DNA of 64,000 bases from Nocardioides antri (GCF_008373765.1 NZ_VUJW01000010.1:248001-312000), one strand, 5' to 3'. Shown: positions 1 to 8,653, numbered from the stretch's first letter. A program made the numbers and translations. Notes: generated by a model not told the origin, from the letters alone.

Positions 1-384
1 GTCGACACCGGGCAGATCGAGGGAGGGTTCGTCCAGGGCGTCGGCTGGCTGACCCTCGAGGACCTGCGGTGGGACCTCTCCGACGGACCGTCGCGCGGCC
101 GGCTGGCGACCCAGGCGGCGTCGACCTACAAGCTGCCGAGCCTGTCGGAGATGCCGGCGGACCTGCGCGTCACCCTCCTCGACCGGGCCACCGAGGACGG
201 TGTCGTCTACGGGTCGAAGGCGGTGGGCGAGCCGCCGCTGATGCTGGCGTTCTCGGTGCGCGAGGCGCTGCGGGACGCGGTGGCGGCCTTCCACCCGCCG
301 GGAACCGTGGTGGACCTGGCGTCCCCGGCGACCCCCGAGGCGGTGTTCTGGGCCATCCGGGCCACCGGAGGGAGGCCGGGCTGA
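1..384 (+). CDS. xdhB: Xanthine dehydrogenase, molybdopterin-binding subunit (C-terminal part)
   Basis: This is the last 127 residues of the large molybdenum-cofactor subunit of xanthine dehydrogenase, which oxidises hypoxanthine and xanthine to urate in the cytosol. The frame is open from base 1 to a TGA at 382-384, so the gene continues to the left of the window. The fragment carries the family's C-terminal GGFVQGVGW motif (residues 8-16) and the GEPP motif, whose Glu (residue 77 of the fragment) corresponds to the catalytic base of the Mo site. The stop overlaps the start of xdhC (TGATG), so the two are translationally coupled. The genes further right (urate oxidase and following enzymes) continue the same pathway, which supports xanthine dehydrogenase over other members of this hydroxylase family. 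Confidence 0.9.
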   Translation, partial: VDTGQIEGGFVQGVGWLTLEDLRWDLSDGPSRGRLATQAASTYKLPSLSEMPADLRVTLLDRATEDGVVYGSKAVGEPPLMLAFSVREALRDAVAAFHPPGTVVDLASPATPEAVFWAIRATGGRPG

Positions 385-1226
385 TGGACTGGCTGCGGGC
401 GTTGCAGGGGTGCCGCGAGCGGCGTACTCCCTGCGTGCTGGTCACCGTCACCGACGTCCGCGGCCACGCGCCGCGCGAGGCCGGGGCGAAGCTGGTCGTC
501 ACCGCGGACGAGACGTGGGGCAGCGTCGGCGGCGGCAACCTCGAGGAGGCAGCCGTACGACGCGCCCGCGGCCTGCTGCGGGGGCTGGAGCTGACCGGAG
601 CGGCGGCGCCGGTCACCGAGCGGCACACGCTGTCGGACAAGGTGCCCGTCGAGCACGGCGTGCAGTGCTGCGGCGGCGAGGTCACCCTGCTGCTCGAGCC
701 GATGGGCGTCCGTCCGGCCGTCGCCGTCTTCGGGATGGGGCACGTCGGCTACGAGATCGCCCTGCTGCTGAGCCGGCACGAGCTCGAGCTCCACCTGGTC
801 GACTCCCGCGCCGACCAGCTCGACGGGTCGCGGCTCGCGCCGGTGCAGGCCGGACCTGCCGACGTGCAGGTGCACCGGGTGCCGGTGCTGCCCGAGCTGG
901 TGGTGGCCGAGCTGCCGGCCGGCACGCACGTCCTCGTGCTCACCCACGACCACGCCGAGGACCTCGCGATCCTCGACGCACTGCTCCGCTCGCCGGTGCC
1001 CGCGACCATCGGACTGATCGGCTCGGCGGCCAAGTGGACCCGCTTCCGTCGCAAGCTCGCGGAGCTCGGACACGCTCCCGACGTGCTCGACCGGGTCCGC
1101 ACCCCGATCGGCGATCCGGCGGTGACGGGCGTCGAGGGGAAGACGCCGGCGGCCATTGCGGTGTCCGTCACAGTGGAGCTCCTGGCCCTGATCGGGGCGT
1201 CGGAGATCAGTACGCTCGAGCGGTGA
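384..1226 (+). CDS. xdhC: XdhC/CoxI family maturation protein of xanthine dehydrogenase
   Basis: This 280-residue protein is probably the accessory factor that binds, sulfurates or inserts the molybdenum cofactor of xanthine dehydrogenase. Residues 1-70 form the XdhC/CoxI domain (conserved GSVGGGNLE near residue 50). A C-terminal Rossmann domain begins around residue 117 (AVFGMGHVGYEIA). I chose the ATG at 384 because it overlaps the xdhB stop; an open frame extends further upstream, but that part lies inside xdhB and looks like a shadow. Its end overlaps the next gene by four bases (GTGA). The length is normal for the family. Confidence 0.9.
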   Translation: MDWLRALQGCRERRTPCVLVTVTDVRGHAPREAGAKLVVTADETWGSVGGGNLEEAAVRRARGLLRGLELTGAAAPVTERHTLSDKVPVEHGVQCCGGEVTLLLEPMGVRPAVAVFGMGHVGYEIALLLSRHELELHLVDSRADQLDGSRLAPVQAGPADVQVHRVPVLPELVVAELPAGTHVLVLTHDHAEDLAILDALLRSPVPATIGLIGSAAKWTRFRRKLAELGHAPDVLDRVRTPIGDPAVTGVEGKTPAAIAVSVTVELLALIGASEISTLER

Positions 1227-2080
1227 CCCCCGACCTGACTGCCGAGCTGACAGCCCAGCTGACTACCGGGCCCGGCGCCGTGTCCGAGTTCGACCGCGAC
1301 ATCGCGGTGTCGCGCGAGGGCGACCACTTCTCCGGCGAGCTGAAGGACGGCTGGCGCGTCGGCGGCGGCGTCAACGGCGGGTTCCAGCTGTCGCTGCTCG
1401 GCAACGCGATCCGCGCGGCGCTGCCGGACCACCCGGACCCGGTCGCGGTGAGCGCCTACTACATCTCCCCGGCGGTCGCCGGGCCGGCGCGGGTCGACGT
1501 ACGCCCGCTCCGGACGGGCGGCCGCACCGCCACCGTGGCGGCCGACCTCCGCCAGGGCGACGACGTCAGGCTCAGCGTGCTGGCGACGTACGGCGACCTC
1601 GCCGCCTTCCCGTCGGACGACGTGCGCACGACCGCCGAGCCGGTCGTCCTGCCGCCTCGCGACGAGTGCGTGGCCAACACGCTCGCGCCGGAGGAGATCA
1701 AGGAGATGGCGCCGTTCACGCAGCGGTTCGAGATGCTCTTCCACCCCGACGAGGTGGGCTGGGCCGTCGGCAAGCCGAGTGGGCGGGGCCAGATCAGCGC
1801 GTGGTTCCGGCTCGCCGACGACCGTGAGCCCGACCCGCTGGCGCTGCTGATGGCGGTCGACGCGTTGCCGCCGGTGACGTTCGACCTCGGGCTGCCCGGC
1901 TGGGCGCCGACCGTCGAGCTCTCCGCCCACGTCCGGGCCAAGCCGGCTCCGGGCTGGCTGCGGCTGCGGCACCGCACCCGCAACGTCGCCGGCGGGTTCT
2001 TCGAGGAGGACTGCGAGGTCTGGGACTCCGCCGACCGGCTGGTCGCGCAGTCCCGCCAGCTCGCCCTCCTCCCGCGCTGA
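1223..2080 (+). CDS. Thioesterase family protein (double hot-dog, TesB-like)
   Basis: A 285-residue protein of the acyl-CoA thioesterase superfamily. The N-terminal half has the hot-dog signature DGWRVGGGVNGGF (about residue 48), in which the HGG of single-domain enzymes is replaced by NGG, and the C-terminal half ends with a second hot-dog repeat. It presumably hydrolyses an acyl-CoA in the cytosol; the substrate cannot be told. It starts with GTG overlapping the xdhC stop (GTGA), so it is cotranscribed with xdhBC even though no purine-pathway role is obvious. It runs convergently toward the deaminase gene, with only ten bases between them. Confidence 0.75.
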   Translation: MTPDLTAELTAQLTTGPGAVSEFDRDIAVSREGDHFSGELKDGWRVGGGVNGGFQLSLLGNAIRAALPDHPDPVAVSAYYISPAVAGPARVDVRPLRTGGRTATVAADLRQGDDVRLSVLATYGDLAAFPSDDVRTTAEPVVLPPRDECVANTLAPEEIKEMAPFTQRFEMLFHPDEVGWAVGKPSGRGQISAWFRLADDREPDPLALLMAVDALPPVTFDLGLPGWAPTVELSAHVRAKPAPGWLRLRHRTRNVAGGFFEEDCEVWDSADRLVAQSRQLALLPR

Positions 2081-2090
2081 CCGAGGTCCG

Positions 2091-2567
2091 TCAGTAGCGG
2101 ATCCGGTCGTCCTTGGCGAGCCAGGCCTCGAACGGCGCGAACCCGTTGGGGAGCGGGTGGGGGGAGACCGGCATCGACCACTCGGATCGGGGCGTCGCGA
2201 AGAGGTCGTAGAACGCCCGGTCGTCGAAGCCGCCACGGGCGGCGTCGTCGCGGTCGGCGGCGTAGACGACCCGGTCCAGCCGGGCCCAGAGCGAGGCGGA
2301 GACGCAGAGAGGGCACGGCTCGCAGGAGGTGTAGAGCGTGCAGCCCGCGAGGCTGAAGTCGCCGAGCACCGAGCAGGCCGAGCGGATCGCGACGACCTCG
2401 GCGTGGGCGGTCGGGTCGAGGTCGCGGGTCACCCGGTTCTGGCCGCTGGAGACCAGCTCGTCGCCGCGCACGATGACCGCGGCGAACGGGCCGCCGCCGT
2501 GTGCGACGTTCGCGGTGGCGAGCTCGACGACGTGGCCGAGCCAGCTCTCGTCGTCGGTCGTGCCCAT
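2091..2567 (-). CDS. guaD: Nucleoside deaminase, probably guanine deaminase
   Basis: A 158-residue member of the cytidine/deoxycytidylate deaminase fold. The zinc site is complete: TAHAEVV supplies the His ligand and catalytic Glu, and TSCEPCPLC supplies the two Cys ligands. Length and the C-terminal FYDLFATPRSEW region fit the small GuaD-type guanine deaminases, which convert guanine to xanthine. That places it directly upstream of xanthine dehydrogenase in the pathway. The ATG overlaps the stop of the RpiR regulator gene (TGATG). It is the last gene of the minus-strand purine operon. tRNA adenosine deaminase (TadA) is the main alternative, made less likely by context and sequence. Confidence 0.8.
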   Translation of the reverse strand: MGTTDDESWLGHVVELATANVAHGGGPFAAVIVRGDELVSSGQNRVTRDLDPTAHAEVVAIRSACSVLGDFSLAGCTLYTSCEPCPLCVSASLWARLDRVVYAADRDDAARGGFDDRAFYDLFATPRSEWSMPVSPHPLPNGFAPFEAWLAKDDRIRY

Positions 2568-3373
2568 CACTCCATCTCTCCCATCCGCTCGTAGGTCTCG
2601 GTGATCGACCGCACCCGCTTGCCGCCCGCCCGGCCGCACGCCCCGAGCACGGCATCGGAGAGGACGCTGACCAGCGCCATCGGCGCGGCGTAGCTGTCGA
2701 ACGCGAGGGAGTGCTGCAGGGGGCACTCGAGCCAGACCGACGCCTGCGACGCGTGGGCGACGGCCGTGGGGTCGCCGACGAGGACCACGGTCGCGCCGGT
2801 GGCCCCTGCTTCGGTGAGGAAGTCGCCGAAGAGCTTCGGACGCCGGCGGAAGCCGATGGCCACGATCACGTCCTCCGGGCCGAGGCCCGCCAGCTCCTCG
2901 CCCGTCGTCTGGCCGGGGAACGGGCCGACCATCACGTCGCCGCGCGCCTGGACCAGCTGCTCGCGAAGGTGGAGCGCGACCGGGTAGCTGTTGCGCCACC
3001 CGACCACGAGCACCCGCCGGGCCAGGGCAAGCAGGCCCGCCACCTCGAGGATCTTGGGGTGCTCGATCGCGCGGAGGATCGCGGCCTGCTCGAGCGCGGC
3101 CAACGCCTCGGTGTTGGGAGCCCCGTCGACGCGGCGCGGCTCGCCGGTGCCGCGCAGGGCGCGCAGGTGCTCGCGCACCTCGTCGAAGTCCTCGAACCCG
3201 AGGCTGCGGAACAGCCGGCTCATCGTCGCCCGGCTCACCCCGGCCAGGTCGGCGAGCTCGGCCGCGCGGTAGGTGGCCAGGTCGTCGAGGTGCTCGAGCA
3301 GGGTCGCGGCCGCGCGCCGCTCCTGCGGCGACAGCGCGTCGTGCCGCTCCGCGATCCGCTCGTCGATCCTCAT
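2567..3373 (-). CDS. MurR/RpiR family transcriptional regulator
   Basis: A 268-residue repressor-type protein with an N-terminal RpiR helix-turn-helix (residues about 1-75; SPQERRAAATLL, then LADLAGVSRATMSRLFRSLG) and a C-terminal SIS sugar-phosphate-type domain (residues about 115-245; VLVVGWRNSYPVA). I prefer the ATG at 3373 because a GGAG lies five bases upstream; a GTG at 3412, four bases after the uricase stop, would add 13 residues. It lies inside the purine-degradation operon between urate oxidase and guanine deaminase and so probably regulates that operon. The effector may be a purine or ureide rather than a sugar phosphate; that is inference. Confidence 0.85.
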   Translation of the reverse strand: MRIDERIAERHDALSPQERRAAATLLEHLDDLATYRAAELADLAGVSRATMSRLFRSLGFEDFDEVREHLRALRGTGEPRRVDGAPNTEALAALEQAAILRAIEHPKILEVAGLLALARRVLVVGWRNSYPVALHLREQLVQARGDVMVGPFPGQTTGEELAGLGPEDVIVAIGFRRRPKLFGDFLTEAGATGATVVLVGDPTAVAHASQASVWLECPLQHSLAFDSYAAPMALVSVLSDAVLGACGRAGGKRVRSITETYERMGEME

Positions 3374-3416
3374 CGGTGCTCCGCTTTCGTCGTAGGGCGC
3401 CGTCAGCTCCACCGGG

Positions 3417-4325
3417 TCACCCGATGCCCGCCCAGGCGCGCGGCTCGGCCGCCGCTCCGGCCCGGGTCACCGTCGCCGAGATCAGCCCGTAGGGCCGGTC
3501 GGCGGCGTGGAACACCTCGCCGGGGTTGTCGAGCCCGAACGGCTCGAGGTCCACGAGGAAGTGGTGCTTGTTGGGGCACTGGATGCGGATCTCGGCGATG
3601 TCCGGGCAGGCGTCGAGCGCGGCCGTCGCCATCGCGTGGATGGTCTGCTGCAGCGCCAGGCTGTGGGTCGTCGCGAACGCGCCGAGGAGCGCCGCGCGCA
3701 CGGCCGCGTAGGCGGTGTCCCAGTCGGTGGCCCAGTCGGTGGCCCCGTCGGTGTCCGCTCCGGCGTAGCGCCAGGTCGCCGTCACGCTGGTCGCGAGGAT
3801 CCGGTCGTCGGTCTCGGCCAGGGTGGTGAACCTGTCTCGCGGGAAGCCGCGGAACTCGCTCCCGGTGCTCTTGAGCACGACCAGGTCGGTCAGCCCGGCG
3901 AGGACGAACCGGACGTCGCCGTACGTCTGCACCCAGGCCGTGCGGGTCTCCTGCCCGCTCCGCACGAACGAGTGGCCGTTGGCGGGCAGCCGCTCCCACG
4001 CGTGCTGCTCGGCGGCGAACCAGGTCCCGGTCACCCACGGCTGGGCCGACCAGTGGTCGGCCAGCACCATCAGGAACGCCTCGGGGGAGGTGACGCCGTG
4101 CTCGCGAGCCAGCGCGTAGACGGAGTTCTTCTGGGTGTCCGTCGCGTGCACGTGGCTGTTGTCGCCCTCGGTGTAGGCCGTCGCGAAGTCGCCCCGCAGC
4201 TGGGTCGTGACGTTGAGGTCGTGGAGCACGTGGAGGTCGCTCGACCGGTCGACCTTGACGATGCGGCACTCGGCCTTGCCGTGCTGGAGGTCGGAGAGGA
4301 CGTGCTCGGGTCTCGGGTCGGCCAT
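3417..4325 (-). CDS. pucL: Urate oxidase (factor-independent urate hydroxylase)
   Basis: A 302-residue cofactor-free urate oxidase of tandem T-fold domains, converting urate to 5-hydroxyisourate with O2. Family signatures visible are YTEGDNSHVHATDTQKN (residues about 56-72, containing the catalytic Thr and urate-binding Asn/Asp), the substrate-binding GFPRDRFTTL, and IRIQCPNKHHFLVDL near the C terminus. The length is typical. The ATG at 4325 overlaps the uraH stop (TGATG); the frame extends upstream but only as a shadow of uraH. It is the middle gene of the uraD-uraH-pucL order, which matches the three-step conversion of urate to S-allantoin. Confidence 0.95.
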   Translation of the reverse strand: MADPRPEHVLSDLQHGKAECRIVKVDRSSDLHVLHDLNVTTQLRGDFATAYTEGDNSHVHATDTQKNSVYALAREHGVTSPEAFLMVLADHWSAQPWVTGTWFAAEQHAWERLPANGHSFVRSGQETRTAWVQTYGDVRFVLAGLTDLVVLKSTGSEFRGFPRDRFTTLAETDDRILATSVTATWRYAGADTDGATDWATDWDTAYAAVRAALLGAFATTHSLALQQTIHAMATAALDACPDIAEIRIQCPNKHHFLVDLEPFGLDNPGEVFHAADRPYGLISATVTRAGAAAEPRAWAGIG

Positions 4326-4642
4326 CAGCTGCCTCGGTAGGTCGTGTAGGAGTACGGGCTCAGCAGCAGTGCCACGTGGTAGTGCGGCTGGCCGGCGTCG
4401 GTCGCGAAGTCGAGCGTCACGGACGGGTAGAACGTCTCGCGGCCGGCGGCCGCGAACCACTCGCCGGTCGCGAAGGTGATCCGGTGCTCGCCCGGCCCGA
4501 GATGGGTCTCGAACCGCACCCGGCCGTCGGCGTCGGTCGCGGCCCGCTCGGAGGAGCCGTCGGCGGCGGTGAGGAGCACGACGACGCCTGCTGCCGGTCG
4601 TCCGCGTGCGGCGTCGAGGACGTGGGTCGAACAGGTGCTCAT
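4325..4642 (-). CDS. uraH: 5-hydroxyisourate hydrolase (transthyretin-like)
   Basis: A 105-residue HIU hydrolase, which opens 5-hydroxyisourate to OHCU, the second step of urate breakdown. The N-terminal STHVLDAARGRPA motif carries the catalytic His, and the protein ends in the diagnostic tetrapeptide YRGS, which completes the active site at the tetramer interface. The length is usual. The ATG overlaps the uraD stop (ATGA), and the stop overlaps the urate oxidase start. Confidence 0.95.
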   Translation of the reverse strand: MSTCSTHVLDAARGRPAAGVVVLLTAADGSSERAATDADGRVRFETHLGPGEHRITFATGEWFAAAGRETFYPSVTLDFATDAGQPHYHVALLLSPYSYTTYRGS

Positions 4643-5151
4643 GCCGTCACCGTCGCGTCCTCGACGAGGTCGGTCAACCGGAGCAGCGCGATCTCCGCGA
4701 GCTGCTCCTTGGTCACCGCGAGCTCGGTCGCAGGGTCGTTGCCCAGCCGCTGCTCGAGCAGGGCCAGGAGCTCCTCGCCGGACCGGCCCTTCGCGCGGAC
4801 CAGGTAGATCCGCCCGAACCGCTCCTCGTAGGCGAGGTTGCCCGCCCGCAGCCGCTCGGCCAGGTCGGCGTCGGCCGGGTCCAGCCCGCCCTGCTCCGTG
4901 CGCGAGTGGTCGGCCGCGGCGCCGGAGCCCGTCGGTCGCTCGCCGATCCGGGGATGGTCCGCGAGCGCACCCTCGACCTCCGCCGGCGTCCACGTGGCCG
5001 CCTGGGCGCGGGCCGTGGCCAGCAGGTGGGCCGGGTCGTCGTACGGACGGCCGACGGTGAGGACGTGGACCCAGGAGTCGATGCCGACGCACGCTCGCAG
5101 AGCGGCGGCCGCCTCGTCGTCGGGCAGCGTGTTGAAGTCCTCGATCCGCAC
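4639..5151 (-). CDS. uraD: 2-oxo-4-hydroxy-4-carboxy-5-ureidoimidazoline (OHCU) decarboxylase
   Basis: A 170-residue decarboxylase that turns OHCU into S-allantoin. The signature HPRIGE (about residue 65) holds the catalytic His, and the RFGRIYLVRAKGRSGEELL region corresponds to the substrate-binding C-terminal helices. The start is GTG at 5151, preceded by AGGAGAGG six bases upstream. It is the first gene of the minus-strand purine operon (uraD-uraH-pucL-rpiR-guaD), whose members overlap or nearly abut. Confidence 0.95.
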   Translation of the reverse strand: MRIEDFNTLPDDEAAAALRACVGIDSWVHVLTVGRPYDDPAHLLATARAQAATWTPAEVEGALADHPRIGERPTGSGAAADHSRTEQGGLDPADADLAERLRAGNLAYEERFGRIYLVRAKGRSGEELLALLEQRLGNDPATELAVTKEQLAEIALLRLTDLVEDATVTA

Positions 5152-5174
5152 GTGTCACCTCTCCTGGTGGACTG

Positions 5175-5180
5175 AAACTA
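5175..5180 (-). promoter_or_regulatory. Candidate -10 box of the uraD operon
   Basis: In the 66-base gap upstream of uraD, the minus strand reads TAGTTT about 24 bases before the GTG start, followed by the strong ribosome site AGGAGAGG. No clear -35 and no convincing palindrome for the RpiR regulator is visible. It is assigned by position and AT content only. Confidence 0.35.
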
Positions 5181-5217
5181 CCGTTGCGCGCGGTCCCGCA
5201 CGTACCGATCGCCGGTG

Positions 5218-6300
5218 TCAGTCGCGGGTGGCGCGGAGGAGCCGGGACCGGCTCATCCCGAAGACCCAGCGGAGGCCGGGGTGCTCGCTGAGCGACCAGA
5301 GCAGGTCGGTCTGGGGCCAGTAGACGAGGTCTTCCGGACCGGGCGGGGTGGCCCAGCGCTGGGTGCGGAACGCGCCGGGGGTGCCGATGTGGACGTGGCC
5401 GTACGTCGTGCGGCCGTGCGACGAGGTGACGAAGTAGGTGCCGTCGACGACGGCGGTGCCCTGCATCCGCGTGAGCCCGTCCTCGCCGTCGAGCACCGGC
5501 CGGGAGACGCCGTCCTCGCCGGTCGCCAGCAGGCCGGTCTCCGCATCGGTGGGGAATCGCGCGAGCCGCCGGGTCTGCTTGCTGTTGCCGTACTCTCCGA
5601 CGACGAGCGACGGCGGGTCGGTGCTGCGGTCGAGGGTCATGAACGAGAAGCGCAGTCGCTCGACGCCCTCCTCGTTGGCGGCCTGGTAGGCGAAGCGGAC
5701 CGGCAGCACGTAGTCGTGCCCGTAAGTCTCGAGCCCTGCGCCTGCCGGCACCTCGAGCACGTCCTCGACACGGCAGGTGAGGAACCCGCGGCCGGTCCGC
5801 GCGATGTGCAGGTAGGGCCCGTGCCACACGACGCCGCCGGCGTGCGCCTTCAGCGGCCGGAAGCCCGGCCGCCCGGCCCCTGAGCCTGTCGAAGGGTCGA
5901 GGGTCGGCTCGACGAGCAGCACGTGCCGGTAGCGCTTCGCCTCGAGGTCGATGAAGCTGACCCGCGAGCCGTGGCTGCGCTTGGAGTACCACGACGTGAC
6001 GATCACGTCGCGCTCGACGTCGGTCCGGACCGACGTACTGATGCCCTGGGGGTACCAGAACAGGTCGCGCCGGTCGCGGCGCTCCCAGGTCAGCGCGCGG
6101 TCGACGGCGCGCCCGAGGAGCCGCGGGTGCGGCAGGTAGGTGCGCCGCATGCGGCGGTCCAGGTCGCCGAGCACGCCGGCTATCCCGACCCGACCGCCGC
6201 CGTGCTCCTCGAGGAGGCCGGCGAGCGCGTCGATCTCGGCGACGTTCTCCTCGGTGCGGGTGAGGTGCACGCCGAAGGGTGGGGGTGCGGTCTGGTCCAC
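5218..6300 (-). CDS. Conserved hypothetical protein, about 360 residues
   Basis: I do not recognise the family. The protein has no signal peptide or membrane segment. It is rich in short beta-type stretches with repeated Gly/Trp/Tyr patterns (for example GVVWHGPYLHIARTGRGF and GTYFVTSSHGRTTYG), which suggests a beta-propeller-like fold. I chose the GTG at 6300 because the minus strand has TACGTT eight bases before it, consistent with a leaderless transcript; the open frame continues upstream into the divergent gene. Around residues 135-141 the sequence is encoded by a copy of a dispersed GAGCCTGTCG repeat (5877-5896) that keeps the frame open. Confidence 0.65.
   Translation of the reverse strand: MDQTAPPPFGVHLTRTEENVAEIDALAGLLEEHGGGRVGIAGVLGDLDRRMRRTYLPHPRLLGRAVDRALTWERRDRRDLFWYPQGISTSVRTDVERDVIVTSWYSKRSHGSRVSFIDLEAKRYRHVLLVEPTLDPSTGSGAGRPGFRPLKAHAGGVVWHGPYLHIARTGRGFLTCRVEDVLEVPAGAGLETYGHDYVLPVRFAYQAANEEGVERLRFSFMTLDRSTDPPSLVVGEYGNSKQTRRLARFPTDAETGLLATGEDGVSRPVLDGEDGLTRMQGTAVVDGTYFVTSSHGRTTYGHVHIGTPGAFRTQRWATPPGPEDLVYWPQTDLLWSLSEHPGLRWVFGMSRSRLLRATRD
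5877..5896. repeat. REP-like dispersed repeat inside a coding sequence
   Basis: The sequence CCCCTGAGCCTGTCGAAGGG matches the TTCGACAGGCTCAGG-type short repeat that recurs in many high-GC genomes. Here it lies within the hypothetical gene at 5218-6300 and encodes a Pro-Ser-Thr-Gly-Ser-Gly segment without breaking the frame. A shorter relative (CGACAGGCTC) occurs at about 47860-47870. Confidence 0.5.
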
Positions 6301-6318
6301 GGCGGTCAAACGTAGATC

Positions 6319-6600
6319 ATGGTCCTCGTGAGGGGCATCTTCTTCAGCGAGGACGACGCGCGAGCGGCGGCGCTGGTGCTCGCCCGCGGCGGCTTCGAGG
6401 CGGCCGTCGTCAGGGAGCGCCTGGCGGGTGAGGACGACGACGAGGACCACCCCTGGGCCGTTGTCACCGACGCCCCGATGATCCAGCTGGAGATGCTCGT
6501 CGAGACGTACGACGGGTGGCTGGACCTCGACGACGAGGAGACCGCGCCGGAGCCCCTGCCGCTGCCGGAGGAGCCGAAGCGGATCAAGCGCGAGTCCTGA
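6319..6600 (+). CDS. Small conserved hypothetical protein
   Basis: A 93-residue acidic soluble protein of unknown function. It begins with a short alternating hydrophobic strand (MVLVRGIFFSEDDARAAALV), typical of a small ferredoxin-like alpha/beta fold, and ends in a charged, Pro/Glu-rich tail. It diverges from the gene at 5218-6300 with only 18 bases between the chosen starts, so their promoters must overlap. GTG at 6328 is an alternative start. The frame has normal high-GC codon bias. Confidence 0.6.
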   Translation: MVLVRGIFFSEDDARAAALVLARGGFEAAVVRERLAGEDDDEDHPWAVVTDAPMIQLEMLVETYDGWLDLDDEETAPEPLPLPEEPKRIKRES

Positions 6601-7707
6601 TCAGTCGGTGCTCCCGCGCGTGCACGCCCCCGGGCCGCCGCCGGACTGCTCGGCCTGCACCGCACTGGCGGCGCCACCGGCGAAGTCCTCGGCGATGAGC
6701 ACGAGGTCGCCTGCCCGCTCGAGGTCGAAGTCGCCCAGCTCGGCGAACGGCTGCGCGGTGATCGGGTCGACGCCGTCCTGGACGAGGTCCTCGCGGGCGG
6801 CGACGTCGTCCTCCGCTGCGTCGTCACTGTCGTACTGCAGCGCGAGCAGCACCTCGGGATCCTCGCCGTAGACCAGTAGCGCCCGGGCCTCGGGGCGCCC
6901 GAGGTCGTCATAGATGGCGCGCTGCCGCTCGTCCAGCCGGCCGCCCAGCGCACAGCCCGCCTCGCCACCGGTCGTCATCAGCGCGAGCTCCGGGTCGCCG
7001 TCGGCAGCGTCGAGCAGGTCGTTCATCCGGCCGTCGTCGGCGAGCGAGTCGGCGTCGTCGGTGATCACGTCGGCGACGTCGCGCAGGGGTTCGGGTGAGC
7101 TGATGCTGCCCGCGACGATCTGCTCGTCCTCGTCGAGCAGCACGTTGCTCATGACCAGTGGATAGACGCCGCCGTGCTTGCCGGTCTCCGATGCCTCGGA
7201 GACGTCGGTCGAGTAGATCGCGAGGTCGCCGTCACCCTGGTCGTCGTACCCCTTGTCCACGAGGTCCTCGGCGAGCGCGTCGAAGTCGACGTCGTCCCCG
7301 ACCTTCCAGACGAAGGCCGAACCGCCTCCGGGCTCGTCCGGGTCACCCCAGGTGGCCTGGATCTCCCACTGGACGTCGACGTCGTTGAAGGGCGCGTCCC
7401 GCATCGCCCGGAGGTGGGGCGACAGCTCGGTGAAGGAGACGGCGTCGTCCGAGTGCTCGAGTGCCGCGCCCAGGTAGTCCTCGACATCACTCTCGCTGAG
7501 GTCCCTCGGGTCGAGGTCGTCCGTGCTGATCCGCTCCGCCCACGCCTCCCGGTCGGCGAACCGCACCTGGTAGGTGTCGGCCGGGACGTACTCGAACGCC
7601 TCCTCGACGCTCGAACCACGGTCGAACAGGCCGCAGCCGGCGAGTGTGGGAGCGAGGACGACGACGAGCGCCGATGCGGGGCGGAGGACGGGGCGACCGA
7701 GACGCAT
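6601..7707 (-). CDS. Putative lipoprotein of unknown function
   Basis: A 368-residue exported protein. Residues 1-25 form a lipoprotein signal with lipobox LAGC (Cys25), so it is probably anchored to the outer face of the membrane. The rest is acidic and low in Cys, with no recognised domain. Start codons in frame occur at 7719, 7716 and 7707; I chose 7707 because TAATGA lies eight bases upstream on the minus strand, but 7716 has an AGGG five bases away. It diverges from mshB, with a gap of about 25 bases. Confidence 0.7.
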   Translation of the reverse strand: MRLGRPVLRPASALVVVLAPTLAGCGLFDRGSSVEEAFEYVPADTYQVRFADREAWAERISTDDLDPRDLSESDVEDYLGAALEHSDDAVSFTELSPHLRAMRDAPFNDVDVQWEIQATWGDPDEPGGGSAFVWKVGDDVDFDALAEDLVDKGYDDQGDGDLAIYSTDVSEASETGKHGGVYPLVMSNVLLDEDEQIVAGSISSPEPLRDVADVITDDADSLADDGRMNDLLDAADGDPELALMTTGGEAGCALGGRLDERQRAIYDDLGRPEARALLVYGEDPEVLLALQYDSDDAAEDDVAAREDLVQDGVDPITAQPFAELGDFDLERAGDLVLIAEDFAGGAASAVQAEQSGGGPGACTRGSTD

Positions 7708-7732
7708 GGGGACCATCATTACCCTGCTCACC

Positions 7733-8653
7733 ATGAGTGACTTCGCGGCCCACCGTCTGCTCCTCGTGCACGCCCATCCCGACGACGAGTCGATCGGCCA
7801 GGGAGCCACGATGGCCAAGTACGCCGCCGAGGGCCGCAGCGTGACCCTCGTGACCTGCACCGCCGGCGAGATGGGCGAGATCCTCGTCCCCGACCTCGAG
7901 CACCTCGCCGCCGACAAGGAGGACGGCCTCGGCGAGCACCGCAAGGGCGAGCTCGCGGCGGCGATGGCCGAGCTCGGCGTCAGCGACCACCGCTTCCTGG
8001 GCGGGTTCGGCACCTACCGCGACTCGGGCATGAAGTGGCACGAGGACGGCCACGCCGTCGCCGCCGACGACATCCACGACAACGCCTTCTGGCACGCCGA
8101 CCTCACCGAGGCCGCCAACCACCTGGTCCCGGTGATCCGCGAGCTGCGGCCCCAGGTGCTGGTGACCTACGACGAGTTCGGCGGCTACGGCCATCCCGAC
8201 CACATCCAGGCCCACCGGGTCGCGATGTACGCCGCGCAGCTGGCCGCCGCGCCGTCGTACCGCCGCGACCTGGGGGAGGCCTGGGACATCCCCAAGATCT
8301 ACTGGTCGGCGATGTCGGAGAGCCGGTTCCGCCACGGGCTGCGGAAGCTGCGAGAAGCGGGGGACACGACGTCGTTCGAGGGGATGGACCCCGACGGCTA
8401 CCTGCCGCCGTTCTTCGTCCCCGACGAGGACATCACCGCCGAGGTCGACGCGACCGACTACATCGAGCAGAAGATGGCCGCGCTCAAGGCGCACGCGACC
8501 CAGATCGCGACCGACGGGCCGTTCTTCGCGCTGTCGAACAACGAGGGCGTCCTCGTCTGGGGCCGCGAGCTCTACCGCCTGGTCAAGGGCGTGGCCGGGC
8601 CGACCGGTGACAACGGGTGGGAGGCCGACCTCTTCGCCGGCATCCCCGGGTGA
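7733..8653 (+). CDS. mshB: N-acetyl-1-D-myo-inositol-2-amino-2-deoxy-alpha-D-glucopyranoside deacetylase (mycothiol biosynthesis)
   Basis: A 306-residue zinc deacetylase of the LmbE/PIG-L fold. It removes acetate from GlcNAc-Ins, the second enzymatic step of mycothiol synthesis. The zinc motif HAHPDDES (about residue 11) and the later [12 protein letters not shown] (about residue 145) give the two His and Asp ligands and the catalytic Asp. The ATG follows TACCCT by seven bases, so the mRNA may be leaderless. Mca, the paralogous amidase, lies at 34030-34944; the GlcNAc-Ins-type C-terminal half and usual MshB neighbours (a DUF6113 membrane protein) support MshB here. Confidence 0.9.
   Translation: MSDFAAHRLLLVHAHPDDESIGQGATMAKYAAEGRSVTLVTCTAGEMGEILVPDLEHLAADKEDGLGEHRKGELAAAMAELGVSDHRFLGGFGTYRDSGMKWHEDGHAVAADDIHDNAFWHADLTEAANHLVPVIRELRPQVLVTYDEFGGYGHPDHIQAHRVAMYAAQLAAAPSYRRDLGEAWDIPKIYWSAMSESRFRHGLRKLREAGDTTSFEGMDPDGYLPPFFVPDEDITAEVDATDYIEQKMAALKAHATQIATDGPFFALSNNEGVLVWGRELYRLVKGVAGPTGDNGWEADLFAGIPG

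Noticed and set aside
2091-2999. A larger minus-strand frame that would extend the guanine deaminase by 144 residues
   Set aside because: The extension overlaps the RpiR gene and is Arg/Pro rich; deaminase length from 2567 matches the family and the TGATG overlap.
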